From: Nautilus pompilius
Taxonomy: Eukaryota; Mollusca; Cephalopoda; Nautilida; Nautilidae
Assembly (NCBI GenBank): GCA_018389105.1
Contig: JACATO010000645.1
Coordinates: 186,001-250,000 of the forward strand
DNA: 64,000 bases
Direction: 5' to 3'
The number at the start of each line of letters is the position of its first letter. Positions within the stretch are counted from its first letter, which is position 1. Under the pieces are notes generated by a model. The model had not been told where the DNA came from. It was given only the letters and a program-made list of their open reading frames with translations, and ran no database searches. Positions 12,421 through 23,313 of this stretch are shown here, piece by piece. Both the position numbers and the translations under genes were made by a program.

Positions 12421-13599
12421 GTCTACAGTTTATGAGCTGCCAAACATCGCCACTTTTACCGAATGGGACAAATAGAGGATCAAAACCAGATCAGTAAAAC
12501 GACGCTTTCTGCGATGTGAATGGCCGAGCCGGTCCCAGGAGGTTGGGCAGAGACTCGAAATTCAGGGATTCTCTTTATGCAGGCGTGAATAAAAATTAGA
12601 ACAATCGATCAATTCAACAATTTGACTGGTTCTGCCTTTACTGTGCATGTGATGTATGATTAGCTGCAAATGATTTGTGGAGTTTGCTGATAATTCCATG
12701 TATTACATCGTGGTGCGCAACATGGGACTTAAAACTGTGTCGATATAAACGTAAAACATCTGCGACTAAAAGATCTGTCACCATAGAATTAAAAAAAAAA
12801 AAACAAAACTGTTGATAAAGTTGGATTAAACCTGCTGAATTTGAAAAATAACTTGATGTCGCCAGTGCATTAACGTACTCACAGATAATAGAAAATTTTG
12901 ACAGTTTGAAATCTAACATCCAAATACATGATTTGTGTAAAGACCTTTAAATCACGACTCAGCAGAATTCAAAAGCAGACACTTAGAAGTGGTCATATAC
13001 AGTGTCAGGGTGTATGAGCAAATCAAGGGAAAAAAGTCACATTTTATCAAAATGCCATAAATAATTAAGATAATAAAACTAAAAATGAAATACAACATTA
13101 GATATACGTGACTTTTCCCCGTTCACCACAGGAGCATGGTCTGAAGATATATCTTGCTAAATTTCTGGGGTGATGCGAAATGTTTTGCCATGGCTATGTA
13201 CGCTGAGTCAAAAAACTGTTTTACTGCTACTGTGTGGTTTCATTTCCAAGATTTGTGCCTCTACAGAATAGCGGACAGCAGTTGGTTGACAATCCTTCAG
13301 AAAAGACATAGCTGTACCATCCTCTCTAATAACACTGGAGAGCAACTGATTTGCTACTGAGGTAAAAGTATGTCTTAGACTAACTCAAGTATGCTTTTTT
13401 TCAAATCTGAAATGAGAATTAACCCAATACATAAGGATTTTTAGTTACAGAAATAAATGGAAATCTAATGTTATATTTTGAGTGTTCTTTTAGTACTGTG
13501 TACACACAGCAGGCTACATGGGAGAACCATGCTATAAGATCAAAGAATGGCCATTGAGAACAGACCAAACTCCAAGAAAATTCAATATGCAACATATGC
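12421..13599. other. Intergenic, boundary between GC-richer and AT-rich parts
   Basis: No gene recognised. Base composition becomes visibly more AT-rich along this stretch. A minus-strand open frame at 12638-12919 lacks family features. Confidence 0.5.
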
Positions 13600-14170
13600 C
13601 ACTGTCTGCAAAGAATATTTATTCCACCACTGTATATATATATAATGCTGGGCATAATGAAGAGCTTTGTAAAGGAGATGAGTGTTGAAGGTGCAGGATT
13701 TCTTTATCTGACAGAAAAATTTGGAGCAATTTTAACTGATGCCAAGCTGAAGACTGGAATATTTGTGGGACCACAAATTCGTGATTTATTTTCCGATCCA
13801 GTTTTCTGGTCAGGCTTAACCCACTGGAGCTGGCTGCATGGGAGGCTTTCAAACTGGTAGTCCACGATTTCCTTGGGAACCACAAAGTAGACTAGCTATG
13901 CTAAAATGGTTCAAGACATGATAAAAGCCTTTTAAGAAATGGGTTGCTGTGTTGCTGAAGTTGCATTTTCTTCATTCACCCTTGGATTTCTTCCCAGCCA
14001 ACCTCAGTGCTGTGAGTGATGAGCAGGGTGAGAGGTTCCAGCAACACATAACGGCAATGGAGACATGCTATCAGGGGAGATTCAACTCCAACACGATGGG
14101 GGACTGTTGTTGGTTTCTTCAGAGACAAACTGCTGCTATTCACAAGCGTAAAATCAAGTACTTAAAAAGC
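13600..14170 (+). mobile_element. Decayed copy of a conserved element-encoded protein of unknown class
   Basis: Two plus-strand frames belong together: 13645-13860 (LGIMKSFVKEMSVEGAGFLY, then KTGIFVGPQIRDLF) and 13949-14170 (LDFFPANLSAVSDEQGERFQ, then QHITAMETCYQGRF and GDCCWFLQR). I recognise this as a multi-copy protein in many arthropod and other invertebrate genomes, with the core LGLMKNFVKA...GIFVGPQI...LDFFPENLGAVSDEHGERFHQDI. It is treated there as transposon-linked, but its biochemical role is not known to me. The two blocks are joined here by a frameshifted stretch (13850-13950), so this copy is dead. Confidence 0.75.
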
Positions 14171-15691
14171 ATCTATACAATGCATTTGAGCTTATGGATA
14201 CCAGTTATTGTACAATATACAATGTGTTTGTATTGTGAAATGAATTTATTTTTTTACAATTTTGCAATGTGCTTGATTTATTAATAAACAATGACTGAAA
14301 ATGCCATTTTTCTGTAACTACAAATCCTGATGTGTTGGGTCAATTGACTTCAGATTTGGAATCAGCTGCTTGATTTGATAAAGGACACCTGCATATACCT
14401 TAGTAGCAGGCAAAAAGTTCTTTTGTTGTCCAATGTAAGTGGTGATAGAAATGCTGGGTGACCCATCTTTTCCTTTGAAATATGATGAGAAACTGGTCTC
14501 CTCAATTTGGCAACAGAATTGTTTACTTCACCCACTTGAAAATAACACACACGTACTGACTGGTTAGTGGATAGTGCAATCAACTTATTTTACACATTTT
14601 GACCTAGTAATTATGTTGTGGTGCATCTGTTAAAACTCACGATTGAACTTTTCCAAATGACAAATGGTTGTAAATGTGGGTACAAGTTTAGTTTCTGTCA
14701 GAATCAAACTCAGTTTGGCAACTTTCTGCAATAGTTTCTTCTTCTTCTGCAACAGTCTGCTTGTGTGGGTTTCCTCCCAAAGAGGAGTTCAAATACAAGT
14801 TTTCTTGATGCTTGTGGCAGAGGTTTTGTGGGTAACTCTGACAGGCTTGCACCTTCCTTGACCACTGCTCAAGAATGATCACCAAGCTCAATACCAAGAC
14901 CCCGAAGTCAGGGGAGCAGTTTGCAAAGAATTACAAAGAAACCCATTCTGGTTTTCTACAAACAAAACCATTAATGCCATGTTGCATCAGACCATCTCTT
15001 GCTATTTATTGATAGCGTACAACTGACATGCGTTTGGTAAATCAATAAAACATTTCATATAAACAAAACCACAAATGCATAACAGACTAACAGATTTTTA
15101 CCTGTTATACTCCCTTTTTTGTGTCTACTCAGCTATTGAAGTTTTCTTTATGCTTCTCAAATAAGTACATTTTTTTGTCAAATATTCAAAATTGTGATTT
15201 TCATCTGCAAACCTGGTTTTTAATTTCACTTATAAACAACGTTCAGAAAAATTCAACTCCATGTTTAAGGCACAAGTATTTACTTAGCTTACAAAAGAAA
15301 CCAAACACTGCTGAGATCCACAGAAGAGTGCTTTTGTGATATAGAAATATAAATTTTCAGAGAGAAATTTTAATGGTTTTGTTTTCAAAGCATCTTTTAC
15401 TTTTGGTGTTTATATGGTACATTATTAGTTTTATTATTTACTGAATCTGAGCTAATGTGTAATTTAATGTAAATTGCATAACTTCAGTGTGACATGTTCT
15501 TAGAGAGCCTTTTTTCTGAAGTGGTCATACAGGTAAATAATTTCTTGTATAGTTCACTTGATTATAAAAACAGACAAAGCTCAAACAAACTGAATTTTTC
15601 AAGAATTATGATGATGTTACCAAAAACTCAACAGGTACAAGATCTATCAAGACTCAAAGGACATCAGTAATGGTAGGAGCATGTTCTAATG
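14171..15691. other. Intergenic, nothing recognised
   Basis: AT-rich sequence between two transposon remnants. Open frames at 14362-14583, 14688-14897 (minus) and 15121-15339 (plus) show no family features. Confidence 0.5.
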
Positions 15692-17702
15692 CAAGGCTTC
15701 TCAAACCTTTTCCATTCATGACCCCTTCGGATCAAATAAATTTTTTCGCAACCCTTCACTCGTGCTGTAAAGACAATTGGTACCGATACTGTATAGAAAT
15801 GGTCCAAGGTAGTAGCTTGGCAGGAACTAAACATAGAAACAAGTAAATATTAAAAACAAAAAAACAATAATTCTTTCAGTGAGATGGGTGTGATTGCTCA
15901 TTTTCACCCAATAACTCATCATCAGTGTTGGTCTCAAGGCAGTTTTTATGTTTTTCAGACTTGAACGTATTTTGTCTTAATTGTCGTCAATGTTGAAAAT
16001 GCTGATTCACACAAATAGGTGGAAACAAATGGCAGAAGTGCTGTCATTGCTAAATCTGACAGTATTGGGAATTCTACTTTAACACTAGGCCAAAAAGTGT
16101 TACGGCTTTTTCTTGAAAATTCAAGCCTCAGATTTGAATCAGACAGAAGCTCAGCTAATTCTTCCTGAACTTTTAGGGAGAGGTGTCACTTTTTCCATTT
16201 CCAAGATAAATGGGTTTTGGATCCAATCTAATTTATTATTGTCTAATTCCGGTAGGAAATATTTCTGGAAATTCTTTTCCAAGCATACCAAATGATCAAT
16301 TTTAATCAAATCAAATCTCAGCCTATTATCGACAATAAAATCCTCTGTAAATGAAAACATTTCAAATGAATTATTTTTCACTTTATGTTTCCATGTAAAA
16401 ATATTCGTGTTCTCTCCTTGGAGAGACATATTAAGTTCGTTGAGCTTTTCAAACAAATCTGACAAATAGCATACTTTCAGCAACCAATTTTCATTAAGAA
16501 AAAATTGGCAAAATCTGAGTTATTTTCAGAAAGAAATAGTTTTACTTCATTTTTAAACACCAACAGCCATCTCTAAGCTTGTCCCTTTGACAGCCATCGC
16601 ACTTCTGCATGCAGTAAAAGTGCGTTAATGTCAGATCCCATTTCTTCACATAAATTTGCAAAGAGGCAGCTATTAAGTGCATGGCTTTTAATGAGGTTGA
16701 TAACTTTAACTGCATCTAGATCTGAAGAAATTTTCTTGGCCACTAATGTCTCTCGATGAATCATGCAATAAGTAAAAGTAGTAGGTGTATTGCTTGCAGA
16801 TCTGACTCTAACTTGAAATCCAACTATTTGTCCTGTCCTTGCCACTGCTCCGTCAGTACACACTCCAACACAGTTATTCCACTGTAGCCCTACTTCCTCA
16901 AAAAATCGTCCACCACCTGAAAAATAGCCTCACCCGTTGTACGTCCATCTAACAATCGACAAAACAGTAAATCTTCATGAACACCGTTATTGTAACTATA
17001 CCTTACATATGCCAATAGCTGTGCCAAGTTTGTAATGTCAGTCGATTCATCCAGTTGAATTGCAAATTTTGAAATCTCTTTAATTCTTCCAATAAAGTTG
17101 CACGAGTTGGTGATTGTTAATTTCCAAAATTCGTCTTCCCACAGTATCATTTGACTGCGGAATTTTTTTTAATTCGTCAGCTGATTTTTGACTGTAAACA
17201 ATTTCATTCATTCTAATTACTGCTGGTAAAAGAAGTTCTTCACCAATGTTGTATGGTTTCTTAGTATTTGTGATTAAGTAAGAGGTCTCATATGATGCTC
17301 TTAAATACTTTTTTTAACCAGTACATGAGTTTCAAGTGATTGTTTTTGTTTTTCCGATGATTCCAATAGCCTTTCAAAAAACTGTACAGGTTTATTTATA
17401 TAGGAAGGATGCTTTGTAGCAAGATGTCGTTTCAATTTTGCAGGTTTCAGACTTTCACTGGCCAAAATGTCATTACAAATCGAGCAGACGGGTTGGTGTT
17501 CATTGTTTATAGAAATAAAAGTAAATCCATATTGCAAAAAAGCTTCATTGTATTTCCTCTTTTTAGTCTGCAAATGCTTAATATATGCAGTTTTCTCATT
17601 CTCTGAATGCGTGTTACTGCAGGATGATACCGATACTGCAATATCTGTAGCTTCAGCATTATCTGCGGTCTCGGTCTTTGACAAATTTAACCACTTATCC
17701 AT
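15692..17702 (-). mobile_element. hAT transposon, ZBED5-like, minus strand
   Basis: The left end (3' end of the element) reads caaggcttctcaaacctttt, like hAT termini of this group. The transposase starts at 17702 with MDKWLNLSKTETADNAEATD. A BED finger follows (QPVCSICNDILASESLKPAK and then LKRHLATKHPSYINK). Further blocks are FAIQLDESTDITNLAQLLAY (first catalytic aspartate), CTDGAVARTGQIVGFQ (second), LLLHAEVRWLSKGQ, and YLSDLFEKLNELNMSLQGEN. A C-terminal region around 15990-16110 (LPFVSTYLCESAFSTL) is the dimerisation part. Frameshifts near 17300 and 17130 and others show it is dead. The right end was not found. Confidence 0.92.
17301..17702 (-). pseudogene. hAT transposase N-terminal frame with BED zinc finger
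   Basis: 133 residues are open from MDKWLN to a frameshift-induced stop at 17301. The expected continuation, FKSIIYETSYLITNTKKPYN and IGEELLLPAVIRMNEIV, lies in another frame directly downstream (17300-17160). In ZBED5/SCAND3/FAM200-type proteins the same order of acidic N-terminus, BED finger and ELLLPA block is seen. This is the best preserved coding part of the element. Confidence 0.85.
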
Positions 17703-17860
17703 GAGTAAGGTCCTTTTGATTCCCTATAAATAAAAACAGAAGTATAACTGTACATATCTTAACTCAAATTACTATTAGTAACAGTATGCCACATAAGTAT
17801 GGACATATTGAATATAATAAATGAATTAAGCTTACCAAAAGTATACATTAATATTATACA

Positions 17861-18571
17861 CGAGGTGTAGTCAAAAAGTATCTGACCTTTGGTCAAAACA
17901 AGTAATATTAAAAAACTCACCATTTTAGTTAGTCTCCTTCAAAGCATTCGCCTTGGGAGTCTACACACTTCTGCCAGCGTTCCTGCCACTGCTGGAAACA
18001 TTTCTGGAAATATTTTTGGGATGCTGTAGAGCTGTTCCATCGAATTTTGCTTAATGTCCTCTGTTGACTCAAATCTTCTCCCCTTGAGTGGTTTATTGAA
18101 CTTTGGGAATAGCCAAAAGTCACACGGAGCCAAGTCTGAGTAGTAGGAAGCCTGAGGAACAAGTGGTGTGTTATGCTTGGCAAGGAATGCTTGGATGACG
18201 TGGGCGGAATGAGCGGGTGCGTTGCAACTTTGGTACGAATTTGGCCGACACCTTCCTCATGCACAAATCTTCTGTTATAATTGACTGAATTGACCCATGG
18301 GATTCCAACTTCGGCAACAATCTCCTCAATAGTCACACGACGGTCTTCATAGACTATTCCTCGAACCTTTGCAATCATTTCATCAATTCTGCTAGTCGAT
18401 GGTCTGCCACAATGTGGCTCACTTTCCACTGAGGTGCTGCCATCTTTGAACCGGTTGTACCACTCTTTTATTTGTGTTTTTCCCACAGCATCATCTTCAA
18501 AGGCCTTTTGAATCTTCTCGATAGTCTGGACTTGCGTATCACCAAGTTTTTGGCTGAATTTGATACAATAT
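17861..18571 (-). mobile_element. Internally deleted mariner, one end lost (copy 1)
   Basis: Minus-strand relative of copy 2. Its 3' inverted repeat (plus strand cgaggtgtagtcaaaaag, from 17861) is present. Its 5' end is lost, since similarity to copy 2 stops at about 18571, just before the transposase YCIKFSQKLGDTQVQTIEKI. It carries the same internal deletion junction as copy 2, followed by the C-terminal region ending RWQKCVDSQGECFEGD. Small changes have altered the helix-turn-helix (GIPWVNSVNYN in place of GISHGSVQSII). Confidence 0.88.
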
Positions 18572-18892
18572 GTAATATGGTAAAACACACAGCCATTTTG
18601 AGCCTATGTGCACTGGGTATGATGATTACATACACATTGTATCAGTAGCTCAGTCAAATATAGATAGGTATAACAAATATATATTTTGGAAAAATAAAAT
18701 TTTTTTCAGATTATTCATAAATTTATTGAGAATAATAATAGTGTACAGTTTACAAATCTAGCTATATGTAGTATTATATACGTACAATGATCAGCCAATA
18801 CATAAATGTAAGTACAATCAACATTTCTGAAATTTCTTCTTATTTATTAATGAACAAATGCAACAGTTAAGTGAATAACCCTCCAGTTTACA

Positions 18893-19202
18893 TTACAAAA
18901 TGTTCCATAATGGTATATAATCTCCATCTTTTTCTGTCACCTCCTCTTTCTTCCTGCATGCCGTTTCCTCAGCACGCCTTCTGCCACGAAGAAGCCAAGT
19001 CCTCACACATTCTTCGGGATTAAATTTCGATGGAGGAGATTCCACCAACTTAGTAAATAGAGGAGTTGAGAGATGACCATTCTGAAGTCTTGCATGTTGT
19101 GGTGACATGCAGAAAAACTGAAAAGTAGGGGAATGCCGTCCCCCTGCGTATCCCACCATCGCCACCACTAATTGTGTCAACAGCAATTTCTCTTTCCTGG
19201 GT
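18893..19202 (-). CDS. Candidate terminal exon, possibly an alternative last exon of the DOCK gene
   Basis: A minus-strand open stretch of 310 nt with a strong acceptor (tcacttttttcag) before ACCCAGG, a stop at 18893-18895 and an AATAAA at 18842-18847, 46 nt further on. The frame needs two bases from the upstream exon, which is what DOCK exon l (21830-21985) supplies. It reads PRKEKLLLTQLVVAMVGYAG, GRHSPTFQFFCMSPQHARLQ and, near the end, RTWLLRGRRRAEETACRKKE. I do not recognise a domain. It could also be the last exon of another gene or a transposon-derived frame. The non-random composition and complete 3'-end signals make it worth listing. Confidence 0.35.
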
Positions 19203-20934
19203 CTGAAAAAGTGATGATGATGAAGGGATTTGTCACTGTTAAACATGAAGAGCCTGTCATTATAAAATATGTAAATTACTACTTTATAAGCAAGAGAAAA
19301 AAAAAACAGATTATTAAGAAATTTTACTAACATAAAATGGCTAAGATTATTTTTTTGCCTGAAATGACAACAAATCTACTTACTACGCATGAAAATAAAC
19401 TGCAGTATTTGATATGGATCAGACTTGATAATGCATTATATTCAAAGAAATTTAACAACAATTTGTTTTTTATTTATTTTCTTCCCAATAAAGTTACTCA
19501 ATTTTTCATCATCTGACAACTGCTAACCCTGACATCAGCAGACTTACTACTGCTGGTTTTGCTTTATCAAGCGGCTAAGTTTGTGTCAACTAATATTAAC
19601 TTATTTTTGTGTAGTAATTTACAAAGTCATATATACCAGTAGTTCAGTATGCATTTTTGTAGGCAGGATGATGGTTCAATGGTGAATTACTAGATCATGG
19701 GCATTTGCAAGGGGGGGAAAGAGGGTCAACTGACTCGATTCAGGGAACTAAGCAACTATGTTGGGTTTTCTCTAAGCTCTTGTATGCAGGTTAAAAAAGG
19801 TTGGAATTTTGCACCACACAATATTATACACCATCAAGCTGATGATCAGAACAGTGGATAATATACAATGTATGTAAATTTTTAATGACACATCTTGCTT
19901 TTATTTATCTTAGAAATGTAGGCAGTACACTGCTTAGATTTTCTTTGGGGTCAATGTGACATTCAGGTCCACCAGGTTAAGTCAGTCTTCCTAAGTCAAT
20001 TTTTGTTAATTTTTCAGGTAAATGTTAGCTATATTACAGTACTTTCTTTTACCTACAAATGATGACATCAAAATAAAATTATCAACAGATACTAAATGAC
20101 AGTAAAACTGGAAATGGAATTACTAAATCATAAATCATTTAATAATTACAAGCTTTTAATAAAACAACAAATATTTTTATCAATATTTTTTATTTCCATC
20201 AGATTAAGATATACAACTGACAGAACACATCTAGTTCCAGTTTATCACTAGCTTGAACTAAAAAAAAAAAGGCTCCGGTTTCTCGTGAGAAGTTTTAACA
20301 AACTACTGTAGAATGTCTTGAAGTTATGGAAGCAGAGGTGGGAAAATGGTATAACAGGAATAAAAAACAACACACACAAATGACGTTAAAATGCTAATTT
20401 CCAAGCATCTATGGCATACAGTTTTTCCATTTTTGTGACAAGGTAATTTCTGTACCTGCTGAAAAGACAACGTTGAAAACATTTTAAATTTCTTTGGGTA
20501 TTATGAGATATCATGGTAAGACAATGTGGATGAATTCTTGTATTTCCAAATTCAATATAACTTACAAAAGAATTTAAAAAATAGAATAAAAAAAAAAAAG
20601 TACAGCAGCAAATATATGTTTTGAAATCTGCTCTACCTACCTATATTAACATATTACTTGCAGAATCAATGAAAACCTGCAAATAGTTTGTTTAAATCTG
20701 AACTTGGCGTAACAATAAGGTCAAGGAACTGACATGAACTATTGATAAAAACAACATTGTTACAATAAAAAATACCCTTTTCTTTCAAGCATATTAAAAA
20801 TACACACACACATCTTCACATGTAAAGAAATAAACATGCAAGAATTTGAATTCTATAAAAATGTTAATCGTACAAATGATAGTACATATAAGAACACTGA
20901 AATTGTTGTAAAAAGTCCATTGCTTGATCTTTTT
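19203..20934 (-). other. 3' untranslated and intergenic sequence
   Basis: AT-rich sequence following the DOCK stop codon, with no recognised gene or transposon. If the exon at 18893-19202 is used by the DOCK gene, this stretch would instead be an intron for that isoform. Confidence 0.5.
20189..20194 (-). promoter_or_regulatory. Candidate poly(A) signal of the DOCK transcript
   Basis: The minus strand reads AATAAA here, about 740 nt after the stop codon, and it is the first canonical hexamer I find in that 3' region. Nothing else recognisable lies between the stop and this point. Confidence 0.35.
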
Positions 20935-20983
20935 TCACACCCGAGAGCTGCTTGGCGAGTGAATCTTCTTACTTTTGTCTTTG
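20935..20983 (-). CDS. DOCK7: DOCK last exon with stop codon (residues 534-549)
   Basis: The coding part is 49 nt. The acceptor is cttttctttctttcag-like (pyrimidine tract of about 20 bases) before CAAAGAC, and the stop TGA is at 20935-20937. It encodes SKDKSKKIHSPSSSRV. The tail is lysine- and serine-rich, unlike the vertebrate DOCK7 end, and its last three residues S-R-V fit a class I PDZ-binding motif. The phase fits the previous exon exactly. Because the exon is short, the call rests on splice signals and phase rather than homology. Confidence 0.75.
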
Positions 20984-21829
20984 CTGAAAGAAAGAAAAAA
21001 AAAGGTAATATTTAATAATATACAAAGAAAATAAAAGAATCAAATCTGATTTCCATATCATCAGCTGTTCCCCACAAAAATATAATTAGATTTATAACTT
21101 TTTGAGCAATGTAAATGTAAACTGTAGTTTTACTACAAAAACTTATATTTTAGACTTAATTACTACTAACAAATTATTAGTACAAAAGTGAATAAAAGTC
21201 AAAAGTGTTCCTTTAAGTCTTCAGGCAGAAGAAAAGCTAGTCTCGTAGGTAGAACTTCAGAAGAAAACGGTCATGGGAATAATTAGTTGTTGCACCTTTT
21301 CTAGCACTTTGTTTATTTTCTAATGAGTTTCTTGTTTTTAACACATTATTTCTATATCCAAAAGTAAACTAAGGATGGTGACAAAAAAAAGAGTTCTATT
21401 AACAAAGTGGTGGTAAAAGCCTCAACTAACCGCCTGGCTTTAAAAAAATATATTTTAATGCTTATTAAGACAGACGAAAGACAGCACAGATCAGGGATAT
21501 TCAGATAAGAAAATTCTGTCTATCAAACAATAGTCAAAGGGAACTTTCTCATTGAGGCCAGTGGATCAACAAGCTGAATGAAGTATGTAACAGGATTTGA
21601 ATTTGAAACACTTATCATCATTAGTGTAACGGATAGTAGATTTGGTGGTGGGTACATAATGCAATGGTCAATGTACTGAGAAGCTGCCTTCCCAAACACA
21701 GAATCGAATATTAAAATTATAACTATGTGGGTGGGTGCTGTAGATGATATTAAAGGAGTAGGTCTAGTTGAAGATGCCTACTGGAAAAAGAATAAAAAAA
21801 CCCACCACCAGAGAAACAAAGATGTGTAC
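20984..21829 (-). other. Last DOCK intron, no element recognised
   Basis: GT-AG intron of about 0.85 kb, AT-rich, with a polypyrimidine tract directly before the last exon. Confidence 0.55.
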
Positions 21830-21985
21830 CTCTTATGTTTTGGTCGTTTGATTGTAGCAGATGATGAGCAGATCATTGGGTGGAGTTTTTCTCTTATATT
21901 GTAGTAATTACGCTCCAGTTCCCTTTGGTACTCTTTCTGGTCTGCTGTAATTAATGATCTGTTCTTGTAAAGAGCATCTCCACAC
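21830..21985 (-). CDS. DOCK7: DOCK exon l, end of DHR-2 (residues 482-533)
   Basis: The exon is 156 nt. Its first base completes a lysine codon, and its last two bases begin the next codon. The acceptor is aatttgttag before GTGTGG, and the donor is CATAAGAG followed by gtacac. It encodes [20 protein letters not shown] and then [33 protein letters not shown] is the conserved end of the DOCKER domain. After HPMI the sequence leaves the vertebrate pattern and becomes short and basic (TIKRPKHK). Confidence 0.95.
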
Positions 21986-23203
21986 CTAACAAATTATAAA
22001 GAAATATACAAGGAATCCATTTTGCTGCAAAAAATTAGTGCAAGAAAATAACAAAAAACAAAAAAAATTGATCAAGGTGCACACGTTTTAAACCTGAAAA
22101 AATGGAAATGGTTACTGGACAAGCAAACACACACAGTGAAATGATCAGCAGGAAAGTTAAAGGTGCAAAACTAATTGTGTTTCTTAAACTGGTGCTTCAC
22201 TAAAATAACAAATTAATATATACCTACATTATACAAACAGACAATATGTAAATCATTCCATAAGAAAATGAAAATGTTAGTGGTGGTGAATTTATTGATA
22301 TTTGTTTTACACGATTTAAAGTGCTTGCAATTTCCACCCACTTAACTCTCTCTACAAGAAAGAAATCTCTATTTCTCTACCTCTTGAGCTGAGGAAATGT
22401 AAGCATACTTAACTTCACCTCTTTGCACTGAAAATTCTTCAGTAATGGGAAATGCTTGTGTCTGCCAGAACATAATAAAGTCATCACAGTTTGTTTAACA
22501 GTGATGTGTTTGTCACTGGATTGACCATCACAATAAGGTAAAAAGAAACTACCACTGGAGGTTACATGTAGAAGTAATTTCACAGTGATTCCTTAAAAAA
22601 AAACTCTCTATATATAATGTGAATATGCCTGGGCCTGAGCTTTTAAAATTGACAGATGTTCAAGAAATGCATCAGTGCAGGCAATTACACAACACACTAT
22701 TCTGAATATTTCATTCTGAAAACAATCAATCAAATAGTTAATATAAAATGCATTGAATATAACAGGGGTGCCATTAAGGAGAGATTACCAATATAACAAG
22801 GACACAAGAAAAGGTAATAAACAACTTCCAGCCAGGAAATCACAGAAAACCCAAAAGGCAACAGAGAAACCCCAAAATCTAATTTTATAGAAGGGTTAGA
22901 GACCTGACAAAATGGTTATGTAGCTATAAAACCCTCTTTCAGAAAAAATTCATGTAAGCTAAAAGCAAAACAAAACAAACCAAAAAGTTGCTTTAGTCAA
23001 ATGAATTAAATGTCACAAATCATGACAGTATTTTATACAGTTTGGTTGGCATCCTGGTAAATGATTATTTTGACAATAAACTGTTTATATTTGTTTTTGT
23101 ATAATGTGTTGTTTTGAGTGGAATCACATTTCCCGTTTTCACTGAAGTTATTAATAATCTCCCTTTAAAAACACGCACAAATACAATAGTTAAGCTATCT
23201 TAC
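21986..23203 (-). other. DOCK intron, no element recognised
   Basis: AT-rich GT-AG intron of about 1.2 kb. The open frame at 22377-22583 on the minus strand has no recognisable features. Confidence 0.55.
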
Positions 23204-23313
23204 TTTTTAAGAAAATCTTTAAAACACAATCGGAGTTTGTTGTGGTGTTTGCTTGCCACTTGTTTTCCTTGAGTGACAACCTGTAGGAACACTAACGCAA
23301 CTTCAAGTGGTCC
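23204..23313 (-). CDS. DOCK7: DOCK exon k, DHR-2 lobe C (residues 446-481)
   Basis: The exon is 110 nt, starts in phase 0 and leaves two bases of a codon. The acceptor is tttttcag before GGACCA, and the donor is CTTAAAAA followed by gtaaga. It encodes [20 protein letters not shown] and then [25 protein letters not shown] and [12 protein letters not shown] are hallmark lobe C blocks. The linker between them ([12 protein letters not shown]) differs from the vertebrate one. Confidence 0.95.
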
